Assembly: GCA_018818365.1 (NCBI GenBank)
Contig: JAHISH010000031.1
Location: 1-19,043, forward strand
Length of the DNA stretch: 19,043 nucleotides
Reading direction: 5' to 3'
Source: Candidatus Omnitrophota bacterium
GTDB lineage: Bacteria; Omnitrophota; Gorgyraeia; Gygaellales; Profunditerraquicolaceae
A model generated the notes under the pieces. That model saw only the letters and a program-made list of their open reading frames with translations, did no database searches and was not told the DNA's origin. Position 1 is the stretch's first letter; the number at the start of each line of letters is the position of its first letter. The position numbers were made by a program, and so were the translations under genes. Positions 6,617 through 13,768 of this stretch are shown here, piece after piece.

Positions 6617-6631
6617 CATCTGACAGCCGAA
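6617..6631 (-). repeat. Core repeat, copy B
   Basis: TTCGGCTGTCAGATG is identical to copy A at 4994-5008 in miaB. It ends the MiaB-like part of the remnant at 6569-6655; sequence after it (GACAAATTG) is unlike miaB. Confidence 0.6.
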
Positions 6632-6669
6632 TGTTTTAATATAGACTTTAGGCATAATTTGTTGAAATA

Positions 6670-7791
6670 TTATTTTTCTACCTGCGGCCAGATTAGATCA
6701 TAATGCACGCTGCGGCCCTTGCCGGGCAACTGGCGTAGGATTTTTTTATCCAGCATATCCGAAATTTCGCGAAATGCCGTGGCGCGGCTGGTCTTTGTGA
6801 TACTCACATATTTACGCGTCGTCAGCCCACCGGTAAAATTCCCCTGTCCGGCTTCTAGCATGCGGTTAATAACCTTTTTTTGCCGTTCATTAAGCTCGTC
6901 CTGGGCATGCTGGTTCCAGAAATCAACTTTCATAAATATGCCCGCAATGATATCGCGCGAATCCTCTATAGATGCCGTAACGCACTTAATAAACCACAAA
7001 AACCATTCTGTCACATCAAGACGGCATCTCTGCACATTCTCAAGGATCGTATAGTATTCGTTGCGTGAACGCACGATTTCTGAGGAGACACTATAAAATC
7101 TCACCTTAAGTTTCTCATCCTGAGCCAATGCCATATCCGTCAAGGCCCTCGCCAACCGTCCATTCCCGTCTTCATAAGGGTGAATTGTCAGAAACCGTAA
7201 ATGGACCACGGCCGCGCGCAAGATGCCATCCATGCTACCCTGTGATGAATTCCACCATTCCAAGAAAAGCCGCATCTCCTTATCGAGACGATTCTTTGGT
7301 AATGCCTCAAAATGCACCTTTTCTTTGCCGATGGGACCAGATACTATCTGCATAGGCTCATCGCCTCGCAACTGGCCTGCCGTGATTTTCCTTAAACCAG
7401 AATGTCCTGAAGGGAATAATCCCGCCTGCCAGCCATTAAGCCGTTTTAATGTCAAAGGCTTATCATGAAAACGAACCGCATCTAATAAAACATCCACCAG
7501 GCCGTCAATATTGCGGTCATGCAAGCCGACACCCTTGGGCAAACCAAGCCTAATAGCAACTGAAGAGCGGACTGCGTCACGGTTAAGTTTCTGCCCCTCG
7601 ATCTCCGCGGTCCGTACGGCTTCTTCAACTAAAATAGCACTTTGAGCTTCTGTCTCAAGCTTAATATCAAGAGATGAGATGCGACCCAATAACTTCCCCT
7701 GCAAAACCCGTAACTCGCTCAAGGGCTTAAGCAAAGCATCAAAATCATATTTGAAATCAAACCAGTTTTCGCGTTCCCAAACGTATTTCAT
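6670..7791 (-). CDS. Class II Fic-domain protein (DUF4172-type) with C-terminal winged helix
   Basis: Fic proteins usually transfer AMP from ATP to Ser, Thr or Tyr of target proteins. This one has 373 residues. An N-terminal DUF4172-like region opens with WERENWFDFKYD. An inhibitory helix carries TAEIEG (61-66), which fits the (S/T)xxxE(G/N) rule with the inhibitory Glu, making it class II. The Fic core has the intact catalytic motif HPYEDGNGR (204-212), and a winged helix-turn-helix sits near residues 300-370. The ATG has AGGAG 6 bases upstream. It is preceded by an extended -10 promoter and a 13-base perfect palindrome, and the C-terminal DNA-binding fold hints at autoregulation. No partner toxin or antitoxin gene is adjacent. 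It lies between two miaB 5'-end remnants, so it is probably acquired cargo. Confidence 0.92.
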   Translation of the reverse strand: MKYVWERENWFDFKYDFDALLKPLSELRVLQGKLLGRISSLDIKLETEAQSAILVEEAVRTAEIEGQKLNRDAVRSSVAIRLGLPKGVGLHDRNIDGLVDVLLDAVRFHDKPLTLKRLNGWQAGLFPSGHSGLRKITAGQLRGDEPMQIVSGPIGKEKVHFEALPKNRLDKEMRLFLEWWNSSQGSMDGILRAAVVHLRFLTIHPYEDGNGRLARALTDMALAQDEKLKVRFYSVSSEIVRSRNEYYTILENVQRCRLDVTEWFLWFIKCVTASIEDSRDIIAGIFMKVDFWNQHAQDELNERQKKVINRMLEAGQGNFTGGLTTRKYVSITKTSRATAFREISDMLDKKILRQLPGKGRSVHYDLIWPQVEK

Positions 7792-7801
7792 TGGATTCTC
7801 C

Positions 7802-7830
7802 TGAAGCGATTATCCCAGATAATCGCTTCA
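7802..7830. repeat. 13-base perfect inverted repeat before fic, plus a third half site
   Basis: TGAAGCGATTATC (7802-7814) and GATAATCGCTTCA (7818-7830) are perfect inverted repeats with a 3-base spacer. A further half site, TAATCGCTTCA (7854-7864), lies in the promoter spacer, 34 bases from the matching arm. The palindrome ends exactly where the fic Shine-Dalgarno AGGAG begins, so it could be a DNA operator, an mRNA hairpin hiding the ribosome site, or both. The third DNA half site favours an operator. Confidence 0.7.
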
Positions 7831-7842
7831 ATTCATGATATA

Positions 7843-7871
7843 ATTATACCATCTAATCGCTTCAAATGCAA
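7843..7871 (-). promoter_or_regulatory. Extended -10 promoter of fic
   Basis: On the minus strand a consensus TATAAT (7843-7848) is preceded by TGG, an extended -10. The -35 at 17 bases (TTGCAT, 7866-7871) is weak, as often with extended -10 promoters. The repeat half site TAATCGCTTCA overlaps the spacer, and the 13-base palindrome lies downstream in the leader, so the promoter is likely repressible. Confidence 0.7.
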
Positions 7872-7934
7872 ATATAAACAATTCTACGTTAATCCGTTCC
7901 TTCCAACACCTCCGCCAAACTCTCCAGAATCCGT

Positions 7935-7988
7935 CTATAAGGTGTCCATCGGCCAGCCGAAGGTCCTTATAAAAACTTTCCTGCTCAT
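7935..7988 (-). pseudogene. miaB 5'-end remnant, copy C
   Basis: Nine bases after the antiporter stop, an ATG at 7988 opens a 17-codon frame, MSRKVFIRTFGWPMDTL, then TAG. It matches MiaB KKVFIRTFGCQM closely, but the cluster cysteine and glutamine are replaced by W and P (TGTCAG became TGGCCG), so it looks more decayed than copy B. The core at 7947-7961 matches 13 of 15 bases of the other copies. I read it as an old displaced miaB start that once followed the antiporter gene directly. Confidence 0.65.
7947..7961 (-). repeat. Core repeat, copy C
   Basis: TTCGGCTGGCCGATG matches 13 of 15 bases of the core found in miaB and in copy B. GGACA follows it, as after copy B but not in miaB. Confidence 0.5.
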
Positions 7989-8011
7989 GTTATTCTGTTA
8001 TTTTGTTATTT
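7988..8011. repeat. Three tandem 8-base units at the antiporter gene end
   Basis: TGTTATTC, TGTTATTT and TGTTATTT follow one another on the plus strand. They span the last codons and stop of the antiporter gene and reach the ATG of miaB remnant C. Replication slippage is a likely origin. Confidence 0.6.
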
Positions 8012-9725
8012 TTCTTACGATATGTTTAGAGGCAAATATATCTTGTAGTAACGGCCAGATATCGTGCGAATCCTCAGCGGTAAGAATAGCGTTCCTAATC
8101 TGGACATCGCCCATAGCCTTTGCAATACACCTCAAGATCTTGACTTGCGTATCATAGTCTTCTTCAGGGGTCAATATTAAGAAGACCAGGCGGGTTAATT
8201 TTCCATCAGGCGAATTCCAATCTATCCCATCAAGCGACCTGCCAAAAAGAACTAAAGGTCTTTTGATCACCGGAAGCCGGGCATGCGGCACCGCAATGCC
8301 TTCTTCTATGGCGGTCCCCATCTCATTTTCGCGTTTTTTGACTGCCTCGTAAATACTCTCCTGCTCCAGCACATCTTCTTGAACTGCCGCAAGCGCACAA
8401 AGCTCCTGAATAGCCATATCTCTCTGATTATGCTTAAGATGCCCAATGATGCTTCTCCCAGAGAAATACTCTAAAATACTTACCTGCGTACGTTTTCTTA
8501 TCGAATAATCGAACCACGGGCCCAGAATAACAGAAGATACCACTGCCCCAAACACAATAGCGACAAAGACTGGTTCGGTAATGAGATTATACTCTAACGC
8601 AAGCAAACCAACCACAATCTCCATCGCCCCGCCCGGGGTATGCGCAATCGCAATCGATAGACGGTTTGACTTTGGAAGTTTAGTAAGATTGACCCCCCAC
8701 CACGCGCCAAGGAACCTTCCAGAAATACCGATCACACTTATTAACAAAACAAGAAAAATATCGAAACTACGCAAGAAATCAACCTTCAGGCCGATATTCA
8801 CAAAGAACAAAGGCACGAATATCGCATAGACCATCTGCGAGATGACCTGCCGTACGTTTTCGGAAAGCGCGCGTGAACCTCCCGCCATGATGCCGGCAAT
8901 AAAAAAACCAAAAAGCGCATGTATCCCTATCTTCTGTGTTACCGCGCCGCAGAATGCTCCCAATAAACAGATAAATGTAAGCGGCACTCCCGGTTGAGGA
9001 AGCTGCGCAGCCTTTATTCCCGAAATTATTTTATCTGCGAATCTCCTGCCTATCGTAAGACAAAATACGGTAAACGCGATAGTTGCACCCGTAATAGTAA
9101 ATATCTTGACAAAATCTAAACCGGCCTGCGTAAAGACCCCAAGCACCAGAGTAAAAATAATCCAGCCGATAATATCATTCACCGATAGAGCGGACATAAT
9201 CAGGAAGCCTAAATCGGTCTTAGAAAGTTTCAGGTCATGCAAGACACGTGCCGCAATCGGCATCGCGCTTATAGTCATCACCGTTGCCATAAATATTGAG
9301 AAAATGATCCTTTGTTGCGGATTGGCCAAATAGCGGTCCGGCAGAAGAAAACAGGGGATAAACGCGATCGACATCGGGATGATAATGTCCGCTAATGCGA
9401 TCTTGAGCGCATCTCCTCTTTGCCGCCATGCGGAGGCAAAATCGATCTCAAGTCCCGTCTCCAGCAAGAGGAATAAAACCCCTATCCATGCAACCGTCTC
9501 AAGCATATTCTGTTGGATTACATTATTGGGAAATATGGCTTGATGCCAAAAAGGCAGAAACCTCCCCAGAATAGTAGGTCCCAAGAGTATTCCGACTAAA
9601 ATCTCTGCAGTAAGCGGCGGCTGTTTCCATTTGCGGAACAATTCTCCTAATCCGCGTGCAAAGCCTAAAAGAATCACTATCTGGATAAGAAAAATAAAAA
9701 TATTTTGTTCATTAAGATAGTTCAT
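7998..9725 (-). CDS. Cation/proton antiporter fused to a PTS EIIA-like domain
   Basis: This 575-residue membrane protein has about 12 hydrophobic segments in residues 8-405, typical of the Na_H_Exchanger (CPA) fold. Signature stretches are PLTAEILVGILLGPTILG (37-54), GVLFLLLETGLEID (82-95) and PIAARVLHDLKLSKTDLG (156-173). The transport-site pair is N183-D184 (SVNDIIGW). The C-terminal part (about 430-570) resembles a type-2 PTS EIIA domain with GIAVPHARL and a candidate phospho-acceptor H481. The fusion suggests antiport controlled by PTS phosphorylation or by a small ligand, which is inference. The ion (Na+ or K+) cannot be read from sequence. The ATG at 9725 has no strong Shine-Dalgarno. 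A transcription terminator upstream separates it from the membrane-protein gene. Confidence 0.9.
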   Translation of the reverse strand: MNYLNEQNIFIFLIQIVILLGFARGLGELFRKWKQPPLTAEILVGILLGPTILGRFLPFWHQAIFPNNVIQQNMLETVAWIGVLFLLLETGLEIDFASAWRQRGDALKIALADIIIPMSIAFIPCFLLPDRYLANPQQRIIFSIFMATVMTISAMPIAARVLHDLKLSKTDLGFLIMSALSVNDIIGWIIFTLVLGVFTQAGLDFVKIFTITGATIAFTVFCLTIGRRFADKIISGIKAAQLPQPGVPLTFICLLGAFCGAVTQKIGIHALFGFFIAGIMAGGSRALSENVRQVISQMVYAIFVPLFFVNIGLKVDFLRSFDIFLVLLISVIGISGRFLGAWWGVNLTKLPKSNRLSIAIAHTPGGAMEIVVGLLALEYNLITEPVFVAIVFGAVVSSVILGPWFDYSIRKRTQVSILEYFSGRSIIGHLKHNQRDMAIQELCALAAVQEDVLEQESIYEAVKKRENEMGTAIEEGIAVPHARLPVIKRPLVLFGRSLDGIDWNSPDGKLTRLVFLILTPEEDYDTQVKILRCIAKAMGDVQIRNAILTAEDSHDIWPLLQDIFASKHIVRKITK

Positions 9726-9764
9726 AGTGTGTGGTTATCCAAGCAACTAATCATAAAACCCACG

Positions 9765-9785
9765 GATTGTGTAAACACGACAATC
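9765..9785. repeat. Small inverted repeat before the antiporter gene
   Basis: GATTGT (9765-9770) and ACAATC (9780-9785) flank GTAAACACG. It lies 40 bases before the antiporter start and could be an operator. No convincing promoter was found nearby: TTTACA and TATGAT occur but only 14 bases apart. Confidence 0.3.
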
Positions 9786-9815
9786 GTATAAAGGAATGCA
9801 GCGGTTCCTCTTCAT

Positions 9816-9858
9816 GAAAAAACGAGCCCGCGCTTTTACCACTAGAAGCGCGGGCTCG
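9816..9858 (-). terminator. Intrinsic terminator after the TM-helix gene
   Basis: CGAGCCCGCGCTT and AAGCGCGGGCTCG form a perfect 13-base stem (9846-9858 and 9823-9835) around a 10-base loop. A T-run of six follows on the minus strand (9817-9822). It lies 24 bases after the stop at 9883 and should end that transcript before the antiporter gene. Confidence 0.95.
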
Positions 9859-9882
9859 CAATCAAGCGTTCCAACGATCAAA

Positions 9883-10554
9883 CTACTTCTTTTTTAATTT
9901 CTCAATGAACTCGTTGACTAATTTTCCTGCGATATCCTTGCATCCAAGGCCAAACGCAAGTGCTAACCCAAGCCCCACAGATCCGAAGACGATACCGATG
10001 GTTAATTCGGTAATACGTATACCAATCCTAAGCTGTTCCAAGGCGATAAAAATCGCGAATATAATAATCGCCACCTCAACTGCTTTGCTTAAGACCTGCC
10101 CCTGTGAAAGCCCCGCGTTACTTGCTGCTGCCTGCACGATATTCTTCATGAATGTACCCACAAAAAGACCGGCGATCATGATAAATACCGCGGAAACCAC
10201 ATTAGGAACAAAAAGTATAATCCGATTCAATAAATCTGCCGCCATAGTCAGTCCTACGGCATTTATTGCAAGCATTGCGGTCATCAAGATACCGAACCAA
10301 TACGCAATTACCCCTAAAACCTCGGAGAGCGTTAATCCTATTCCGCCCTTCTTTAGCACATTCTCCAACCCAAAACGTTCTGAAAGTCCATCAAGCGGCT
10401 TGGTCAACTTGCCGATAATGGTCCGTACGAACCGGGAGACCATCCAACCAAGAAATAGGATAATAAGCGCAACCAAAAACTTCAACCCCAGCAACGCAAA
10501 TTGTCCCAAAAGAACTCTCGCGGGTTCAAGTAACACGAGCAATTGATTACTCAT
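9883..10554 (-). CDS. Conserved-TM-helix (mechanosensitive-channel-like) membrane protein
   Basis: This protein of 223 residues has five or so hydrophobic segments. Pairs of the conserved TM helix (PF05552-like) are visible: LKFLVALIILFLGWMVSRFV with a charged follow-on, FVPNVVSAVFIMIAGLFVGTFM, and a C-terminal GSVGLGLALAFGLGCKDIAGKLVNEF resembling the pore-lining TM3 of MscS. The MscS beta domain is absent, so it is a small inner-membrane relative and channel activity is unproven. An earlier GTG at 10560 touches the ribosome site, so I chose the ATG at 10554, which has AAGGAGGTG five bases away. It has its own promoter (10624-10652) and terminator (9816-9858), so it is a single-gene unit. 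Confidence 0.85.
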   Translation of the reverse strand: MSNQLLVLLEPARVLLGQFALLGLKFLVALIILFLGWMVSRFVRTIIGKLTKPLDGLSERFGLENVLKKGGIGLTLSEVLGVIAYWFGILMTAMLAINAVGLTMAADLLNRIILFVPNVVSAVFIMIAGLFVGTFMKNIVQAAASNAGLSQGQVLSKAVEVAIIIFAIFIALEQLRIGIRITELTIGIVFGSVGLGLALAFGLGCKDIAGKLVNEFIEKLKKK

Positions 10555-10557
10555 CTC

Positions 10558-10566
10558 CACCTCCTT
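10558..10566 (-). promoter_or_regulatory. Strong ribosome binding site deciding the start at 10554
   Basis: AAGGAGGTG on the minus strand matches the full anti-Shine-Dalgarno sequence. It overlaps the possible GTG start at 10560, which excludes that codon, and is well spaced from ATG at 10554. Confidence 0.8.
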
Positions 10567-10623
10567 AAGTTAACTCTCACCCTCCATGGATGAGGATCTT
10601 TCTATATAAGTACATTTTCTATA

Positions 10624-10652
10624 TCTATAACACATCTAAAGAGTTATGTCAA
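10624..10652 (-). promoter_or_regulatory. Promoter of the TM-helix gene
   Basis: A perfect TTGACA (10647-10652) and TATAGA (10624-10629) are separated by 17 bases, with TGT giving an extended -10. It begins 11 bases after the stop of the MBL-fold gene, and the leader to the start codon is about 65 bases. Confidence 0.75.
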
Positions 10653-10663
10653 GTTTTTTTTAA

Positions 10664-11467
10664 TTAAAACTGGATAGACATTCCGTCGTACGCTGCCTGT
10701 ATATCTACTCCTAAACGCGCAGAGAGCATTCTCGCCTGTAGAGTTGGTTTTGCTTTCACCATCGTCATACCAAAGTGAGTAAGGATTGTTTTCTGAGGGC
10801 GCAGTGCGCTGAGTGTCTTTTCCACATCATGCATACTAAAATGGTCGATATCCTCCCGCGGCTGTAAAAATACCACTGCCATAATAAGTACATCGACAGA
10901 GTAAAACGAAGTAAGTTCTTCGAAGTAACGGGTATCAGTCAACAAGCCGACTGTTTTTCCTCCCATAGAAAACTTCAGGCCGTACGTTTCGACGGGATGA
11001 ATATGCTTCATGGAAGTAGAAAATCCCCACTCTCCTATACGGTAATCCTGCAGGGACTTCAACACCGTGATCTTTTGAGGGAAACCTATTACATGCCCAG
11101 AAATAACCGAATGCCCATCCAGCGCATCTCCGGGACAAAAAACCACCCCTCTCTTTTTGAATCCTCCCTCGGTCATTGCTTCAATCATTACATTGATATC
11201 GTTAGCATGGTCAAGATGCTTATGGGTAAGGATAATACCGTCAAGGGTAGTCGGATCCAGCTTTGGACGTGCAGCGGCACAACGAACAATACTGCCCGGA
11301 CCGGGGTCGATCAATACATTGGTGCCGCGATACGAAATCCAAATGCCCCCTGAGGCACGCAGCTGCTTAATCACCACAAACCGGGCTCCCGCGGTCCCGA
11401 GGAATTTAATGAAGCTTCTCTGACAAGAGGCAGAATCCTTCCCTTCTTTCTTTACTCTTGGAGCCAT
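10664..11467 (-). CDS. Metallo-beta-lactamase-fold hydrolase (PhnP/RNase Z-like group)
   Basis: This 267-residue protein has the MBL-fold metal site: THKHLDH with H82, H84, D86 and H87, a later histidine pair HIH (155-157), D178 in LLTDTR and H231 in LTHFG. The opening FLGTAGARF and the phrase GGIWISYRGTNVLIDPGPGS are typical of the PhnP/Lactamase_B_2 branch, whose members cleave phosphodiesters or RNA ends. The substrate cannot be named. It begins 16 bases before the end of the NYN-domain gene, in another frame, so the two are coupled; both could act on nucleic acids. The ATG has only a weak Shine-Dalgarno. It is the last gene of the long housekeeping run. Confidence 0.9.
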   Translation of the reverse strand: MAPRVKKEGKDSASCQRSFIKFLGTAGARFVVIKQLRASGGIWISYRGTNVLIDPGPGSIVRCAAARPKLDPTTLDGIILTHKHLDHANDINVMIEAMTEGGFKKRGVVFCPGDALDGHSVISGHVIGFPQKITVLKSLQDYRIGEWGFSTSMKHIHPVETYGLKFSMGGKTVGLLTDTRYFEELTSFYSVDVLIMAVVFLQPREDIDHFSMHDVEKTLSALRPQKTILTHFGMTMVKAKPTLQARMLSARLGVDIQAAYDGMSIQF

Positions 11468-11931
11468 AATTTCTTGAGTTCTTTTGTGATGGAACAGACC
11501 TGCGCATAGGTGAGCTCCGGCTTACTCTCATCCCTTGTCCGCTGCCTATGACTCTTCTTTTTCTCTCCCATAAAATCCTCTATGCCAAGCGTACAGGCAC
11601 CTAAGAGTCTTGCCTGCATCTGAACCTGCTTATCATCGGAAACAACGATAAGCGTGCGCCGCTGCGAAGTACTCTCGACCATTCTATGGATATACTCATC
11701 AGCGGTTTCTTCCCCTGAGAAAATGATACCGATACCCGAACATGCCTGAGAGGATTCTTCAGGAGCGAACCCATCAAAGACAATAACAACTTTATTCTTA
11801 GCGCTTCCGGTCAGATTCCTTAAACGGATGAATGCGGCAAGTAAACGGGGAGTCCTTATCTTATGGGCGTGGGGGGCACACAGAGGATGCCTGATGAGGT
11901 TGTATGCGTCGATGATGTACTGTAAAGACAT
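11452..11931 (-). CDS. NYN/PIN-like putative ribonuclease (YacP type)
   Basis: Counting from ATG at 11931 the protein has 159 residues. It shows the acidic pattern of NYN/PIN nucleases: IIDAYNLI (D8, N11), IVFDG (D53), TADEYI (D78, E79) and VVSDDKQVQ (D99, D100). Proteins of the YacP-like group are thought to cleave or bind RNA with a metal ion, and the catalytic residues look intact here. A longer TTG start at 11955 is possible, but GGGAGGG sits 7 bases before the ATG and decides the start. The gene begins 71 bases before the end of the flippase-like gene, in another frame, and its end overlaps the MBL gene by 16 bases. Confidence 0.85.
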   Translation of the reverse strand: MSLQYIIDAYNLIRHPLCAPHAHKIRTPRLLAAFIRLRNLTGSAKNKVVIVFDGFAPEESSQACSGIGIIFSGEETADEYIHRMVESTSQRRTLIVVSDDKQVQMQARLLGACTLGIEDFMGEKKKSHRQRTRDESKPELTYAQVCSITKELKKLWLQE

Positions 11932-12856
11932 AAATAAGCCCTCCCACCGCTCCAAAGAAGAAGATAAAAAAGAAATTTAACAAAGACATCGCAAACGCCA
12001 GGTCCTTGGCCATGCCGATCTTAGCGAAGAAATAGATAGTCGTCGCGTCACGCAAACCTAACCCCCCCAACGAAATAGGCAAGAGCGCAATCGCAGTAAT
12101 TATTGGAAGGAAGATAAAGAAATAAAGTATTGATACTTTGAATCCCAGGGCCAAAGCCACCACATAGTATACTAACGGCGTAATTACCTGGATCAGGATG
12201 GAAATGATAATATTCATTACTATCACCTTTCGGTGATTCCTAAAATAATAGATCTCCTCGTGGAGATTAGTAATAAGTTCCCGTATTCTCCCGGCATTGG
12301 GCGATTTAAGCAGGTTATTAATCTTTGAGTACAAATAATTATTGTAAAGCACCATCAAAAAAAAGATAAGCGTCGCGCAAAGAGCAATCAAAGCCGCCAA
12401 GACGCTTCTGTCTTCGATAAACCTCCAGCCAAAAATAAGAGCTCCGCATACGACGATTACCATACCGACATACCCACTCAACCGGTCAAGCAAGACCGTT
12501 GCAATAATCTCTTTTGGTTTTTTGGTGTAGGCCGCCAGATCCATGGTACGCATTAAATCACCGCCGATCGTGGAAGGCAGAAAAAGATTGAAAAATATCC
12601 CTCCCGCGAAAGAACTCAGAACGCGGGATAAACGCAACGTAACCTTCACTGCCTTCAACAACATCTCCCAACGCACAAGACAAAACACATAGTTCAGGGA
12701 GTAGATACCGAACGCAAGAAGTAATAACGGTTTATTCGCATTCCTCATTGATTCAAGCAATGAAGGAATATTCACCTGCCTGGATAGAAAATATAGCAAA
12801 ACACAACTTATCCCTATCCTCGACAAGACAGAAAATATCTTCTTAAATCTCTTCAT
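11861..12856 (-). CDS. Flippase-like integral membrane protein (LPG synthase TM / UPF0104 family)
   Basis: This 331-residue protein has about eight hydrophobic segments and the family's conserved loops: FFNLFLPSTIGGDLMR (about 88-103), VLLDRLSGYVGM (about 121-132) and LLPISLGGLGLRDA (about 256-269). Relatives include the membrane half of MprF and other lipid or glycolipid flippase-like proteins; the lipid handled here is unknown. It starts 6 bases after purC with a weak ribosome site. The last 23 residues (from about YVFTVHHRRIQ to PPRP) are read through the start of the next gene, and the tail after the last membrane span is probably non-essential. Confidence 0.88.
   Translation of the reverse strand: MKRFKKIFSVLSRIGISCVLLYFLSRQVNIPSLLESMRNANKPLLLLAFGIYSLNYVFCLVRWEMLLKAVKVTLRLSRVLSSFAGGIFFNLFLPSTIGGDLMRTMDLAAYTKKPKEIIATVLLDRLSGYVGMVIVVCGALIFGWRFIEDRSVLAALIALCATLIFFLMVLYNNYLYSKINNLLKSPNAGRIRELITNLHEEIYYFRNHRKVIVMNIIISILIQVITPLVYYVVALALGFKVSILYFFIFLPIITAIALLPISLGGLGLRDATTIYFFAKIGMAKDLAFAMSLLNFFFIFFFGAVGGLIYVFTVHHRRIQPHQASSVCPPRP
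11939..11945 (-). promoter_or_regulatory. Ribosome binding site deciding the NYN gene start
   Basis: GGGAGGG on the minus strand, 7 bases before the ATG at 11931. It lies inside the flippase coding sequence and rules against the in-frame TTG at 11955. Confidence 0.7.
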
Positions 12857-12862
12857 CGTATC

Positions 12863-13753
12863 TTAAGAAAAATCCCTTCCCGTAATTTTCCGGTACGCCT
12901 CCAAATACTTTTGCGTGGTCTTCGCAATGATATCTTCGGGAAGCACGGGACCTGGCGGAGTCTTATCCCAATCCAATGTCTCCAGATAATCCCGTACAAA
13001 TTGCTTATCGAAGCTTGATTGTCCTTTCCCCGGCGCATATTCTTCCCTGGGCCAGAACCGCGAAGAATCAGGGGTAAGCGCCTCATCGATGAGAATGATG
13101 TGGTCATCAAGAAGCCCGAATTCGAATTTAGTATCGGCAATGATCACTCCCTGCGTAAAGGCGTAATCGCTGGCCTTCTTATAGAGTGCAATACTAAGAC
13201 GCGCCAAGGAATCGGCGGTATTCTTACCGATTAAGTTCTCGACGTACTTCTGATCCACATTCATATCATGCCCCACGTCAGCCTTCGTAGAAGGGGTAAA
13301 AATAGGCTCAGGAAGCTTATCAGATTCCTTCAATCCCTCCGGGAGCGTGACCCCGCAGACCGACTGTTTCTCTTTATATTCTTTCCAACCCGATCCTGAT
13401 AGATACCCTCGCACCACACACTCTACCGGTAAAGGCTTAGTTTTTTTAACCAACATAGCGCGTCCGGAAAGTTCATCTTTATATTTTTCCAATGCGTTCG
13501 GAAATGAGGTAATATCCGTAGAGATCAGATGATGCGGGACAATATCCTTGATAAAATCGAACCAATAACAGGACAGACCAGTCAAAACCTTACCCTTGAA
13601 AGGAATGCCATTAGGCAGCACCACATCAAAACAGGAAATCCGGTCCGTGGAGACAATCAAAAGCGTATCCCCTAAATCGTAGACATCCCTTACTTTCCCA
13701 CGTCTAAAGAGCTTTAGCTCCTTGAAATCCGTCTTTACTATTACTCTCTCCAT
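12863..13753 (-). CDS. purC: SAICAR synthase PurC (ADE1-like length)
   Basis: PurC joins CAIR and aspartate using ATP in purine synthesis. Counting from ATG at 13753 the protein has 296 residues, with RGKVRDVYDLGD (18-29), SGSGWKEY (119-126), DTKFEFG (207-213) and DEALTPDSSRFW (223-234). The length is that of the longer, yeast-ADE1-like PurC, not the roughly 240-residue E. coli form. A GTG at 13762 would add three residues; neither start has a clear ribosome site. It follows the pckG stop closely and precedes the flippase-like gene by 6 bases. No other pur gene is here, so it sits apart from a purine operon. Confidence 0.96.
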   Translation of the reverse strand: MERVIVKTDFKELKLFRRGKVRDVYDLGDTLLIVSTDRISCFDVVLPNGIPFKGKVLTGLSCYWFDFIKDIVPHHLISTDITSFPNALEKYKDELSGRAMLVKKTKPLPVECVVRGYLSGSGWKEYKEKQSVCGVTLPEGLKESDKLPEPIFTPSTKADVGHDMNVDQKYVENLIGKNTADSLARLSIALYKKASDYAFTQGVIIADTKFEFGLLDDHIILIDEALTPDSSRFWPREEYAPGKGQSSFDKQFVRDYLETLDWDKTPPGPVLPEDIIAKTTQKYLEAYRKITGRDFS

Positions 13754-13768
13754 ACTATGCACCGTATC

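Larger units (their letters stand above)
6569..6655 (-). pseudogene. miaB 5'-end remnant, copy B
   Basis: Fourteen bases after the fic stop, an ATG at 6655 opens a frame beginning MPKVYIKTFGCQM, an excellent match to the N-terminus of MiaB-type methylthiotransferases including the first cluster cysteine. After ATG GAC the similarity ends and the frame stops at 28 residues. The 15-base core TTCGGCTGTCAGATG (6617-6631) is identical to that in intact miaB, while codons before it differ (MPKVYIK versus KKVFIR), so this is not a recent tandem copy. It is best read as the displaced 5' end of a former miaB. A translated leader peptide is a less likely alternative. Confidence 0.72.

Noticed and set aside
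5205..9725. An integrase, transposase or tRNA attachment site within the accessory stretch
   Set aside because: I looked for one because of the repeated miaB ends, but no frame there shows tyrosine or serine recombinase or DDE motifs, and no tRNA gene is visible.
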